64,000 nucleotides of DNA from CALKZN01 sp050633585 (GTDB lineage Bacteria > Pseudomonadota > Gammaproteobacteria > Arenicellales > Arenicellaceae). Location: positions 1 to 64,000 of the forward strand of contig JBOEGT010000036.1 of assembly GCA_050633585.1 (NCBI GenBank), read 5' to 3'. Positions 7,939-16,380 of this stretch are shown one piece after another. The stretch's first letter is position 1, and each line of letters opens with the position of its first letter. The notes under the pieces are model-generated. The model was not told the DNA's origin. It saw nothing but the letters and a program-made list of their open reading frames with translations, and ran no database searches. The translations under genes and the position numbers were made by a program.

Positions 7939-9783
7939 TTACTCAACAGTCACTGATTTGGCTAAATTGCGGGGTTTATCCACATCGGTGCCTTTTCTTA
8001 GCGCGACATGAAATGATAACAATTGCAGTGGAATCGTATAGATAATCGGGGCGATGAAATTATTCACCGGTGCAATATTAATGACAGTCATGCCTTCGGC
8101 TTCATTAGTTTCAAGACCTGAAGCGGGGTCAGCGAAGACGATCATTCTACCTCCTCTAGCGCGGACTTCTTCAATATTAGATTTCAATTTTTCTAATAAA
8201 GTGTCATTAGGCGCCACCACAACAACAGGCATATTATCGTCAACCAAGGCTAAAGGCCCATGTTTGAGCTCACCTGCGGCATATGCTTCTGCATGAATGT
8301 ATGAGATCTCCTTAAGCTTTAGCGCACCTTCCATGGCAATTGGATAATGCGCACCACGGCCTAAAAATAGGGCATGGTTTTTGTTGTCAAATTGCTTTGA
8401 GACTTCTTCTATCAGTGCTTCGTTTTGTAACGCTTCATCGATTTTAGCGGGGAGAGTGCGTAGTTCATTGACTAAATCTAGTTGTTGCTGATCACAACCA
8501 TCACCAGAACAGCGTCGACTTCGTAGCGCAATGGCGAGCATTAACAATGCCACTAATTGGGTGGTAAATGCTTTGGTGGATGCAACGCCAATTTCAGGCC
8601 CTGCATGAGTCATGATGGCGAGATCACTCTGTCGAACTAAGGAACTTTCTGGCACATTGCATATGCATAGTGAGTGTGCAAAACCTAGCTGCTTTGCATA
8701 GGAAAGCGCCGCTAATGTATCAGCTGTTTCACCTGACTGTGAAATAGTGATGAATAGTGTTTTAGGATTCACGACAGGAGTGCGATAGCGAAATTCGCTG
8801 GCGACTTCAACGTCAGTCTTAAAGCCAAACTCTTCGAACCAATATCGGGCGACACAAGCAGCATGGTAACTCGTACCACATGCGACTAACTTGATTTCTT
8901 GAGTATCATTTAAGATGGGGCGCGCTTCTGGGCCAAAAGCCAGTTCGAGAATGCTGTCTTTGCCAATACGACCTTCTAGGGTTTCAGTGATGGAGCGCGT
9001 TTGTTCATGAATTTCTTTTTCCATGAAATAACGATAGTTGCCTAGTTCAACAGCTTCACTACTCAAAGTGCTCGTACGTTTTTCTCGTTCTACTTCATTG
9101 CCGTTTTCATCGTAAATAGTCGTTTTATTCGTTCGTACAGTTGCTATGTCACCCTCTTCTAACACGCAATACTCTCGAACCACTGAGACTAAGGCAGACA
9201 TATCTGATGCGATAAATGTCTCATCTTTGCCAAATCCGATGACTAAAGGTGAGCCGCGCCGTGTGACGACCAGAGTGTTTGGATTGCTTTTACAAATGAC
9301 CCCTAATGCATAGGCGCCTTCGAGTTCAGCAACTGTTTTTTGGACGGCCTCACAGAGGTTGTCGGAGTCTTTTAAATGCGACTCAATCTGGTGAACGATG
9401 ACTTCCGTATCTGTTTCGGAAGTAAACTCATAGCCTTGGGCAAGTTGCTCGCGACGGAGTTCTTCATGGTTTTCAATGATGCCATTGTGAACAACAGAAA
9501 CACTGCCCCTAGAGATATGTGGGTGAGCATTATGAATGGCAGGTTTTCCATGCGTCGCCCAACGTGTGTGGGCAATACCTATATTGCCAGTTAGTTTTGA
9601 TTCTTCGACTAGTCCCTCTAAACTGGCCACTCGACCTGTGCTGCGTTCACGTGCAATTTGCTTGTCGGCGGTTAGCACGGCAAGGCCTGCAGAGTCGTAG
9701 CCACGATATTCTAGGCGTTTTAGTCCATCCAATAAAACTGGAGTGATGTTTCGGTTGGCAATAGCGCCGACAATTCCACACAT
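7939..9783 (-). CDS. glmS: Glutamine--fructose-6-phosphate aminotransferase (isomerizing)
   Basis: 614 residues. The glutamine amidotransferase class II domain begins MCGIVGA with catalytic Cys2 after Met removal, followed by RLEYRGYDSAG. Two SIS sugar-isomerase domains follow (ACGTSYHAA near 300; SQSGETADT near 345; ALFLGRGAHYPIAMEGALKLKEISYIHAEAY near 465-495) and the tail KPRNLAKSVTVE is diagnostic. It makes glucosamine 6-phosphate from fructose 6-phosphate and glutamine, the first step to UDP-GlcNAc. It follows glmU by 59 bases, so glmU-glmS form an operon as in E. coli. No ribozyme-type leader is visible in that gap. Confidence 0.97.
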   Translation of the reverse strand: MCGIVGAIANRNITPVLLDGLKRLEYRGYDSAGLAVLTADKQIARERSTGRVASLEGLVEESKLTGNIGIAHTRWATHGKPAIHNAHPHISRGSVSVVHNGIIENHEELRREQLAQGYEFTSETDTEVIVHQIESHLKDSDNLCEAVQKTVAELEGAYALGVICKSNPNTLVVTRRGSPLVIGFGKDETFIASDMSALVSVVREYCVLEEGDIATVRTNKTTIYDENGNEVEREKRTSTLSSEAVELGNYRYFMEKEIHEQTRSITETLEGRIGKDSILELAFGPEARPILNDTQEIKLVACGTSYHAACVARYWFEEFGFKTDVEVASEFRYRTPVVNPKTLFITISQSGETADTLAALSYAKQLGFAHSLCICNVPESSLVRQSDLAIMTHAGPEIGVASTKAFTTQLVALLMLAIALRSRRCSGDGCDQQQLDLVNELRTLPAKIDEALQNEALIEEVSKQFDNKNHALFLGRGAHYPIAMEGALKLKEISYIHAEAYAAGELKHGPLALVDDNMPVVVVAPNDTLLEKLKSNIEEVRARGGRMIVFADPASGLETNEAEGMTVINIAPVNNFIAPIIYTIPLQLLSFHVALRKGTDVDKPRNLAKSVTVE

Positions 9784-9842
9784 AATTTAATTCTTAGGGT
9801 ATTTAGTTACAGTTTAATGACTAATAGATAAGGCTGTAGTGA

Positions 9843-11210
9843 CTATTTCTTTTTTTGCGGACGGTTCCAGCCTGCGATATTGCGTTGTTTGCTACGTGCG
9901 ACTGCTAAGCTCTTTTCAGGCACAGTTTGCGTGATTGTAGAGCCAGCTGCAATAGTAGCATCATCTTCCACTGTTACAGGAGCAACTAATTGTGCATTTG
10001 AACCAATAAACGCATTTCGGCCAATTTTGGTTTTGTGTTTGTTTGCACCATCATAATTGCATGTAATCACGCCAGCGCCGATGTTGGTATTTTCTCCTAC
10101 TTCGCTGTCACCTACGTAGCTTAAATGATTGACCTTACTGCCAGTCGAAAGTTGGGTGTTTTTTAATTCAACGAAGTTGCCGATGCGTGTGTCATCGGCA
10201 AGTGATGTGCCAGGTCTGATGCGAGCAAATGGGCCAATATTAGCATTTAAACCAATGTGGCAGTCTTCTAGCACGGTATTGGGGTGAATAACGGTTCCAT
10301 CACCGATACGGCAGTTAGATAAAATACAATTCGCGTGTATCGTGACATTATCACCTAAGGTGACGTTGCCATTGAATATCACGTTGACATCAATGAGACA
10401 GTCTTGGCCAAATGAAAGGCTGCCACGTAAATCAAAACGTGCCGCATCGACGATGGTTAACCCATCTTGCAAACACTGTTGCGCTTGCAAAAATTGAAAC
10501 CGACGCTCCGTGGCGGCCAATTCTGCCTTAGAATTAATACCATTAATTTCGTCAATGGTTCGGGGTTGAGAAGCAAAAATTTTCTCATCTTGTTGATAGG
10601 CAATTCCAACAACATCTGTGAGGTACTCTTCCCCTTGTGCATTGTTGGTGTTCAATGCAGCCAACCATTGTTTCAGTTTGCCTGCATTGGCAGCCAAAAT
10701 GCCGGTATTGATTTCCTGAATTTGACGTTGGTTTTCTGACGCATCTTTATGTTCGACGATGCCGTTAACGAGATTATTGGCGTCTCGAGTAATACGCCCA
10801 TAACCCGTCGGGTCATCAAGCATGGCTGTGAGAATCGCCAATGAATGATTGTTACCGAGGCCATTCACTAACGCTTCTAACGTTGTCGCTTCGATTAAAG
10901 GCACATCGCCATATAACACCAGAACGGCGTCTTCTTCAGGTAAGTCAGGTAAGCCTTGTTTCACGGCATGGCCAGTACCGTTCTGCTCTGATTGCATGCA
11001 CCAACGGATATCTTCATTGGCAAATCTTGCTTTCACATGTTCAGCACCATGGCCAATCACGACATTGATGGAAGCAGCATCTAACGTTTTAGCGGTCTCA
11101 ATAACATGCCATAGCAAGGGTTTTGAGGCGAGAGGTGCGAGCACTTTCGGCAATGCCGATTTCATTCGTGTGCCTTTTCCGGCGGCAAGGATAATGACGT
11201 GTAACTTCAT
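9843..11210 (-). CDS. glmU: Bifunctional GlcNAc-1-P uridyltransferase / GlcN-1-P acetyltransferase
   Basis: 455 residues, the family length. The N-terminal pyrophosphorylase domain starts with LAAGKGTRMKSALPKVL; ALVNGL and EEYLTDVV follow. The C-terminal half is a left-handed beta-helix of hexapeptide repeats from about residue 250, ending with the acetyltransferase residues in NHLSYVGDSEVGENTNIGAG and NYDGANKHKT. It converts GlcN-1-P to UDP-GlcNAc for peptidoglycan and LPS. It leads the glmU-glmS operon and is divergent from pdxA across a 103-base gap that must hold both promoters. Confidence 0.97.
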   Translation of the reverse strand: MKLHVIILAAGKGTRMKSALPKVLAPLASKPLLWHVIETAKTLDAASINVVIGHGAEHVKARFANEDIRWCMQSEQNGTGHAVKQGLPDLPEEDAVLVLYGDVPLIEATTLEALVNGLGNNHSLAILTAMLDDPTGYGRITRDANNLVNGIVEHKDASENQRQIQEINTGILAANAGKLKQWLAALNTNNAQGEEYLTDVVGIAYQQDEKIFASQPRTIDEINGINSKAELAATERRFQFLQAQQCLQDGLTIVDAARFDLRGSLSFGQDCLIDVNVIFNGNVTLGDNVTIHANCILSNCRIGDGTVIHPNTVLEDCHIGLNANIGPFARIRPGTSLADDTRIGNFVELKNTQLSTGSKVNHLSYVGDSEVGENTNIGAGVITCNYDGANKHKTKIGRNAFIGSNAQLVAPVTVEDDATIAAGSTITQTVPEKSLAVARSKQRNIAGWNRPQKKK

Positions 11211-11313
11211 GTTTTAATGGAATGCGTTGTAAAATGGCGGCCTAAAAAATAATTCAACAGATTATAGCAATTAAATGTCTTTGCGCACGGGTGTAGCCTG
11301 TTAAAATATCGTT

Positions 11314-12282
11314 ATGCATGCTCAAGACAATAAAAAATCGGCACCAATTGCCTATACCACTGGAGATCCAGCTGGAATAGGAATGGATATTATCATTCAG
11401 GCGGCTCATGAGAGTGTTTTAAGCGATATGGTTGTGTTGACGAACACTGACTGGCTATCCTTTCGTGCTGAAGCCCTAGAGTTACCTGTTGTGTTGTTAG
11501 AAGCCAACGAAACAGTGACAAGGAAAGGCCAGTTGCGAGTGGAGCATATCGATTCAGAGGAAGAGCATTCTGCCTTTTTTACGATGGCTTTTTTAGATCG
11601 TGCTATTGGCGGTTGCTTAAGCGGTGAGTTTTCAGCGATGGTTACAGGGCCCGTTAATAAAGCGGTGATTAATGATGCCGGGTTTGCCTTCACGGGACAT
11701 ACGGAATATATCGCTGAGAAAACACAAGCGGAACTACCGGTGATGATGTTGGCCACTGAAGGCCTACGCGTTGCGTTGATGACGACGCATTTACCGTTAA
11801 GAAATGTGGCTGATGCTATCACGGCTGATTTGGTTGATTTAGTGTGTCGAATTGTGCATGACGATTTACGTGATAAATTTAGTATTGAAAAGCCGCGTAT
11901 TTTAATGTGTGGCTTAAATCCGCATGCGGGTGAAGGTGGTTATCTCGGTCGAGAAGAAATTGATGTAATCCAACCTGCCTTGGATGCGCTTGAAAAAAAT
12001 GGGATTCACATTCAAGGTCCTTATCCGGCGGATACGCTTTTCCAAGAAAAGTATTTACAAGGCGCCGATGCAGTGATCGCGATGTACCATGATCAAGGTT
12101 TACCTGTATTAAAGTTTAAAGGTTTTGGACAGGCCGCAAATATCACGCTGGGCTTGCCTATTGTCCGTACCTCCGTGGATCATGGAACGGCTTATGATTT
12201 GGTTGGTTCGGGTAAAGCGGATATTGGTAGTTTAATGACCGCAATAGAAGTCGCTCGTGAAATGAGCGGTCAAAGGGATTAA
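11314..12282 (+). CDS. pdxA: 4-hydroxythreonine-4-phosphate dehydrogenase
   Basis: 322 residues. Family motifs are TTGDPAGIGMD at the N-terminus, TGPVNK, GHTEYIAE, the metal-binding MYHDQGLPVLK and the RTSVDHGTAYD motif near the C-terminus. PdxA oxidises 4-phosphohydroxythreonine with NAD in the deoxyxylulose-5-phosphate-dependent vitamin B6 pathway. Only four bases separate it from rsmA, as in the E. coli pdxA-rsmA order, so they are one transcriptional unit. Confidence 0.96.
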   Translation: MHAQDNKKSAPIAYTTGDPAGIGMDIIIQAAHESVLSDMVVLTNTDWLSFRAEALELPVVLLEANETVTRKGQLRVEHIDSEEEHSAFFTMAFLDRAIGGCLSGEFSAMVTGPVNKAVINDAGFAFTGHTEYIAEKTQAELPVMMLATEGLRVALMTTHLPLRNVADAITADLVDLVCRIVHDDLRDKFSIEKPRILMCGLNPHAGEGGYLGREEIDVIQPALDALEKNGIHIQGPYPADTLFQEKYLQGADAVIAMYHDQGLPVLKFKGFGQAANITLGLPIVRTSVDHGTAYDLVGSGKADIGSLMTAIEVAREMSGQRD

Positions 12283-12286
12283 CGTA

Positions 12287-13054
12287 ATGGCTGATTTTCA
12301 ACCGGCAAAAAAAGCATTAGGTCAAAACTTTTTACATGACCAGCAAGTGATTCAACGCATAGTTGCGTCGTTGTCACCAAGGCCTGGAGAGACGGTGATT
12401 GAAATCGGGCCAGGTCGCGGCGCCTTAACTGACCTGCTGTTAGATTCTGGCTGCAACTTGCACGTGATTGAATTTGATTATGCGCTGGCGGATTACTGGC
12501 AATCTCGTGCGGAACAATGCGACAACTTGACAGTGCACCAAGGTAATGTTTTGAAGGTTGATTTGAATGCGATTGCATCGGGTAGGCCTATTAAAGTGAT
12601 TGGCAATTTACCCTATAACATTTCTAGTCAAATATTGATCAGTTTGTTGTCGGTGGAAGGTATTGTCGATAGTGTTGTCATGCTGCAATTAGAAATGGTT
12701 GAACGCATTGTTGCTGAGCCTAATAACAAAACCTATGGGCGTTTGAGTGTGATGCTTCAGCAACATTTTTATTGCGATAAAATTTTTAAAGTACCTAGTG
12801 GGGCTTTTACTCCAGCGCCGAAAGTCGACTCTGCTATGTTACGTTTGACGCCAAAAAAACCACAGGATGTTTTGCAAGACACTGATCGTTTTGCGGAAAT
12901 TGTCAAAGCTGCTTTTGCTCAGAGGCGTAAGACACTACGAAATAATTTAAAGAAGTTGATTACCGCTGAACAAATGCAAACAGTTGGGATAAATCCAACG
13001 CTCCGCGCTGAAAATTTGAGTGTTGAAGATTTTGTGAGGCTTTCACAGTTATGA
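12287..13054 (+). CDS. rsmA: 16S rRNA (adenine1518/1519-N6)-dimethyltransferase
   Basis: 255 residues. Typical N-terminus KKALGQNFLHD, SAM-binding motif VIEIGPGRGALT, and catalytic motif IGNLPYNISS (NLPY). A VDSAMLRL segment and the C-terminal helical domain (QRRKTLRNNLKKL) complete the KsgA/Dim1 fold. It dimethylates two adjacent adenines in helix 45 of 16S rRNA during late 30S maturation; loss gives kasugamycin resistance in E. coli. It is the last gene of the backbone block before the organic-acid island. Confidence 0.96.
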   Translation: MADFQPAKKALGQNFLHDQQVIQRIVASLSPRPGETVIEIGPGRGALTDLLLDSGCNLHVIEFDYALADYWQSRAEQCDNLTVHQGNVLKVDLNAIASGRPIKVIGNLPYNISSQILISLLSVEGIVDSVVMLQLEMVERIVAEPNNKTYGRLSVMLQQHFYCDKIFKVPSGAFTPAPKVDSAMLRLTPKKPQDVLQDTDRFAEIVKAAFAQRRKTLRNNLKKLITAEQMQTVGINPTLRAENLSVEDFVRLSQL

Positions 13055-13361
13055 ATACATGGTCTACAGGCGAGTAGTTATTATTCCCATCGCAACAAAT
13101 TCATCATTAAACAAGTTGCGAGCGCTACTGGGCGCTACTCCTTCGCCAGAAATGTTTGGTTTGCAGCCTGTCAATGTACGTATTTAAGGACTTTTCGTCT
13201 CAAGTAAATTATTTGTGCTACCCTTTCTAGGCTAACTACGTGAGTAGTGTTGTTGTTTTTCTTGTCCGTATAAATACGTAGAACTGCCCGTAGCAAAGCG
13301 GATTTACGCAGTTCTAAATCCTAAGTATAGTAAAACTGGTTTTTTACCACTGGAGGAAAAG
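13055..13361 (+). promoter_or_regulatory. Regulatory region upstream of dctP1 with a conserved element and an inverted repeat
   Basis: No gene in these 307 bases. At 13267-13280 lies CGTATAAATACGTA, followed at the same 30-base offset as in front of dctP2 by AGCGGATTT (13297-13305). A 9-bp inverted repeat TAGAACTGC (13279-13287) / GCAGTTCTA (13308-13316) overlaps the element. Further TACGT matches occur near 13175 and 13232. This is a plausible binding region for the LuxR-type regulator encoded at 19234 (inference; NarL/LuxR proteins bind short TAC-type half-sites). A GGAGG ribosome site precedes dctP1. Confidence 0.55.
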
Positions 13362-14417
13362 ATGTTTATTAAACGATGTATAGCAATAGCTTTGTTGGCC
13401 TGTATGCTGCCAGCAGCACAAGCCCAAACGGTTACATGGAAATTGGCTGAGACATGGCCAAAAGATTTCCCAATTTTTGGCGAAGCGGTCAAATCGATGA
13501 TTCAACATGTCGACGAGTTATCAGGCGGCCAATTTAAAATAGAATCCTACACTAAAGAATCCCATAAAAAGCCTTTAGGCATTTTTCAAATGGTGAAAGA
13601 TGGTGAGTTTGAAATGGGTCATAGTGCGTCTTATTATTATAAAGGCACAGATATTAATACCTTATTTTTCACAACATTGCCGATGGGCATGATTGCGGTG
13701 GAGCAATACGCGTGGTTCTATCATGGCGGTGGTTTAGAGTTAATGGAAAAAGCCTATAAGAAGCATGGTTTGTTATCTTTCCCAGGTGGAAATACATCAA
13801 ATCAGATGGGCGGTTGGTTTCGCAAAGAAATTAAATCAATTGAAGATTTTCAAGGCCTGAAAATGCGTATTCCTGGTTTGGCGGGAGATGTGATGAAATC
13901 TTTAGGCGTCGATGTGGTTAATATTCCGGCGGGTGATTTATTCAAAGCATTGGAATCAGGAGAGTTAGATGCATTAGAGTGGGTTGGACCATCGCTTGAT
14001 TTGCGTATGGGTTTTCCAAAGGTTGCTCCATTCTATTACACCGGTTGGCATGAGCCAGCGACAGAGTTGAACTTTTTGGTGAATGAAAAAGCCTTTTCAG
14101 AACTGCCTAAAAAGTATCAACGGATACTCAAAACTGCCATGAAATTGGCGGCGTATGATATGTATGTGCAAGCCTATCATGTCAGTGCTGAAAACTTGGC
14201 AACCATTCAAAAGGATTTTCCAAATGTTAAAATTCGCGCTTTTCCAACAAAAGTTTATCGTAAATTGGTAAAGTCCACGAATGAGAAGTTAGATGAAATT
14301 GCGGAGTCAGGTGATGACTTAACAAAAGAAATCTTGCAATCCATTCGTAGCTATCAAGAGAAAGCTCGTCTATGGACAAGATTTTCTGATCAAGCTTATA
14401 CAAACAACGCGTTTTAA
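13362..14417 (+). CDS. TRAP transporter substrate-binding protein DctP1 (orphan, TakP-like)
   Basis: 351 residues with a cleavable signal peptide (AAQAQ near residue 22). The mature protein shows the TakP-type family pattern: LAETWPKDFP at the start, FPGGNTSNQMGGWFRKEI near 145-162, GLKMRIPGL, and ALEWVGPSLD. In TakP of Rhodobacter, this GGN..QMGGWF/Arg region contacts a 2-oxo acid with a cation. No dctQ/dctM directly follows; another complete set begins 141 bases downstream, so this protein probably feeds that membrane pair. It resembles DctP4 very closely. Substrate class: 2-oxo or 2-hydroxy monocarboxylate (inference). Confidence 0.9.
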   Translation: MFIKRCIAIALLACMLPAAQAQTVTWKLAETWPKDFPIFGEAVKSMIQHVDELSGGQFKIESYTKESHKKPLGIFQMVKDGEFEMGHSASYYYKGTDINTLFFTTLPMGMIAVEQYAWFYHGGGLELMEKAYKKHGLLSFPGGNTSNQMGGWFRKEIKSIEDFQGLKMRIPGLAGDVMKSLGVDVVNIPAGDLFKALESGELDALEWVGPSLDLRMGFPKVAPFYYTGWHEPATELNFLVNEKAFSELPKKYQRILKTAMKLAAYDMYVQAYHVSAENLATIQKDFPNVKIRAFPTKVYRKLVKSTNEKLDEIAESGDDLTKEILQSIRSYQEKARLWTRFSDQAYTNNAF

Positions 14418-14450
14418 AAATAATAAAAAACACGTGAAAAAATTTCTTTG

Positions 14451-14490
14451 CGTATAACTACGTATAGATCTACCTAGACTAGCGGATTTT
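14451..14490 (+). promoter_or_regulatory. Conserved promoter element upstream of dctP2
   Basis: CGTATAACTACGTA at 14451-14464 matches 13 of 14 bases of the element before dctP1, and AGCGGATTT begins 30 bases later in both places (14481). Such a two-part match with conserved spacing in otherwise unlike sequence suggests shared activation of dctP1 and dctP2. Confidence 0.5.
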
Positions 14491-14558
14491 ATTTTTCAAT
14501 GAATCCGCTAGACTATTAACTACCAACAATAAAACCTTCTAATTGAGGAATATAAATC

Positions 14559-15620
14559 ATGAAAAAAATGGCAAAAGTAGCTGCGGTTCTTGCAGCGGCA
14601 GCCTTCACAAGCAATGCGTTGGCAGCAGACATTACATTGAAGCTGGCTCATGTATGGCCAAAAGACTTCCCTTACTTTGCAACATCAGTATCGGAATATG
14701 CTGATCTCGTTTCTGAATTATCAGACGGGAAAATTGAGATTAAAGTTGATAGTAAAAACAAACACAAAGCGAATGCTGGTGGTGTTTTTGACTTCGTGAA
14801 GTCTGGTCAATACGATATTGGACAATCCGCATCTTACTATTATGGTGGTAAAGATCCAGACACGTTATTTTTCACAACGATGCCATTTGGCATGACAGCG
14901 ACTGAGCAAACAGCTTGGTTCTATGAAGGCGGTGGTCTTGATCTCGCCAACAAAGTCTATGCAAAGCATGGCATGGAAGTGATGCCAGCGGCTAACACTG
15001 GCCAACAAATGGGTGGTTGGTTTCGCAAAGAGATTAATAGCGTTGACGACTTAAAAGGCCTGAAAATGCGTATCCCTGGTTACGGCGGTAAAGTCATCGC
15101 GGGCTTGGGTGCTGTACCAACAAACTTGCCAGCAGGTGAGTTATATCAAGCACTAGAGCGTGGCACAATTGATGCGCTAGAGTGGGTTGGACCATCTCTT
15201 GATTTACGTATGGGCTTCCATAAAGTTGCACCCTACTACTACACAGGTTGGCATGAGCCTTCAACGGAATTGATGTACTTTTTCAACAAAAAGAAAATGG
15301 ACTCTTTGCCAAAATGGGCACAATCTATTTTACGTAATGCGGCTAAGTTAACGGCTTACTCAGCATCTAGTGAAATGTTTGATGCATCGGCTACTAACTG
15401 GGCGTCGATTACAACTGAGTATCCAAATGTGAAAGTAAAAAGTTTCCCAACAGAAGTCATTGATGCATTGAAAGCCTCGAATGACAAGTTGATTGCTGAA
15501 GCGGCTGCAAAAGGCGGTTTAGCAAAAGAAATCATTGATTCGCAAGCGGCTTATTTGAAAAAAGCTCGTGCTTGGACAAGTATTGGTGATAAAGCTTACT
15601 TGAATTCAATCGCTAAGTAA
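14559..15620 (+). CDS. TRAP transporter substrate-binding protein DctP2
   Basis: 353 residues with signal peptide (cleavage near SNALA-AD). Same family as DctP1 (LAHVWPKDFPYF, PAANTGQQMGGWFRKEI, GLKMRIPGYG, ALEWVGPSLDLRMG), consistent with binding of a monocarboxylate with cation. It heads a complete TRAP operon dctP-dctQ-dctM. A ribosome site AGGAA precedes the ATG. A strong hairpin with a T-run directly after the stop probably lets the binding protein be made in excess of the membrane subunits. Confidence 0.92.
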   Translation: MKKMAKVAAVLAAAAFTSNALAADITLKLAHVWPKDFPYFATSVSEYADLVSELSDGKIEIKVDSKNKHKANAGGVFDFVKSGQYDIGQSASYYYGGKDPDTLFFTTMPFGMTATEQTAWFYEGGGLDLANKVYAKHGMEVMPAANTGQQMGGWFRKEINSVDDLKGLKMRIPGYGGKVIAGLGAVPTNLPAGELYQALERGTIDALEWVGPSLDLRMGFHKVAPYYYTGWHEPSTELMYFFNKKKMDSLPKWAQSILRNAAKLTAYSASSEMFDASATNWASITTEYPNVKVKSFPTEVIDALKASNDKLIAEAAAKGGLAKEIIDSQAAYLKKARAWTSIGDKAYLNSIAK

Positions 15621-15641
15621 GTTTTAGCGAAGTGTTTACTG

Positions 15642-15674
15642 AAAGGGCGAAAACATTGTTTTCGCCCTTTTTTT
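15642..15674 (+). terminator. Terminator/attenuator between dctP2 and dctQ
   Basis: Stem GGGCGAAAAC / GTTTTCGCCC, extended by AAA/TTT, with a 3-base loop and a T-run of seven or more. Placed inside the operon, it likely gives partial termination so that dctP exceeds dctQM. Confidence 0.85.
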
Positions 15675-15727
15675 AAAGTCACAAACATATTATTGTAAAA
15701 ATTTTCAATGAACGACTTAGGTTTATT

Positions 15728-16378
15728 ATGTTATTAAAGTTAGAAAAGGGGATTAATAAGCTCATGGATTGGGTAGGCATTTTTGCCGGCATTCTATTGA
15801 TATTGTTAGTCGTTGTGATTGCCTTTAATGTGTTCAATCGTTATTGGTTTCAAATTGATGGCGTTGGTGTTGGCTTTGAAGAGTTAGGTTGGCATATTTA
15901 TTCAGCCGTTTTTATGTTGGGTATACCCTTCGCTCTTAGGTCTGGCTCACATGTTCGAGTCGATTTAATCTTTGAAAACTTAACGCCTAAATCACAAGCG
16001 ATTATTGACTTGGTTGGGTCATTGATTTTTCTCACTCCACTTTGTTTGATCGTCATCTGGGGTGGTTGGATTTATGTGATAGAAGCATGGCAACTGGGTT
16101 CTCATCCAGATGCATTTTCTGACTTAATACGACAAATCATTACCACGGGTATTGGAGAACAAAGCCAAGATCCAGGTGGTTTGTTAAATCGATGGTTTAT
16201 TAAAGGCTTGATTCCTTTTACTTTCTTATTATTACTCCTAGCAGCAATTTCTTTCATGATTCACAAAATTAATATTTTATTGAATGTCGAAAAAGCCGAT
16301 GACAAAGTCGTACATGGGCAGAGCTATATTGATGCGGGTCTAGAAAACGCATCGGATACTACAGCAGAGGAGAAATAG
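15728..16378 (+). CDS. dctQ: TRAP transporter small membrane subunit DctQ1
   Basis: 216 residues with four membrane helices (about 16-37, 53-70, 91-110 and 150-178). The pattern FNVFNRYWF...FEELGWHIYSAVFMLGIPFALRSGSHVRVDL is the DctQ signature. A longer loop than usual (about 125-150) lies before the last helix, as in the TakQ branch. DctQ bridges the binding protein and DctM in Na+-driven uptake. It is separated by only 2 bases from dctM. Confidence 0.92.
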   Translation: MLLKLEKGINKLMDWVGIFAGILLILLVVVIAFNVFNRYWFQIDGVGVGFEELGWHIYSAVFMLGIPFALRSGSHVRVDLIFENLTPKSQAIIDLVGSLIFLTPLCLIVIWGGWIYVIEAWQLGSHPDAFSDLIRQIITTGIGEQSQDPGGLLNRWFIKGLIPFTFLLLLLAAISFMIHKINILLNVEKADDKVVHGQSYIDAGLENASDTTAEEK

Positions 16379-16380
16379 TC

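Noticed and set aside
9784..9842. glmS ribozyme or riboswitch leader
   Set aside because: The 59-base gap is too short and lacks the ribozyme core; glmS is simply downstream of glmU.
12279..12578. Minus-strand open frame of 99 codons inside rsmA
   Set aside because: It is an antisense shadow of a well-supported gene, without a ribosome site or family match.
13362..15620. Tandem dctP1-dctP2 as a recent duplication
   Set aside because: The two proteins differ widely, and DctP1 is closer to DctP4; the shared promoter element is better explained by co-regulation.
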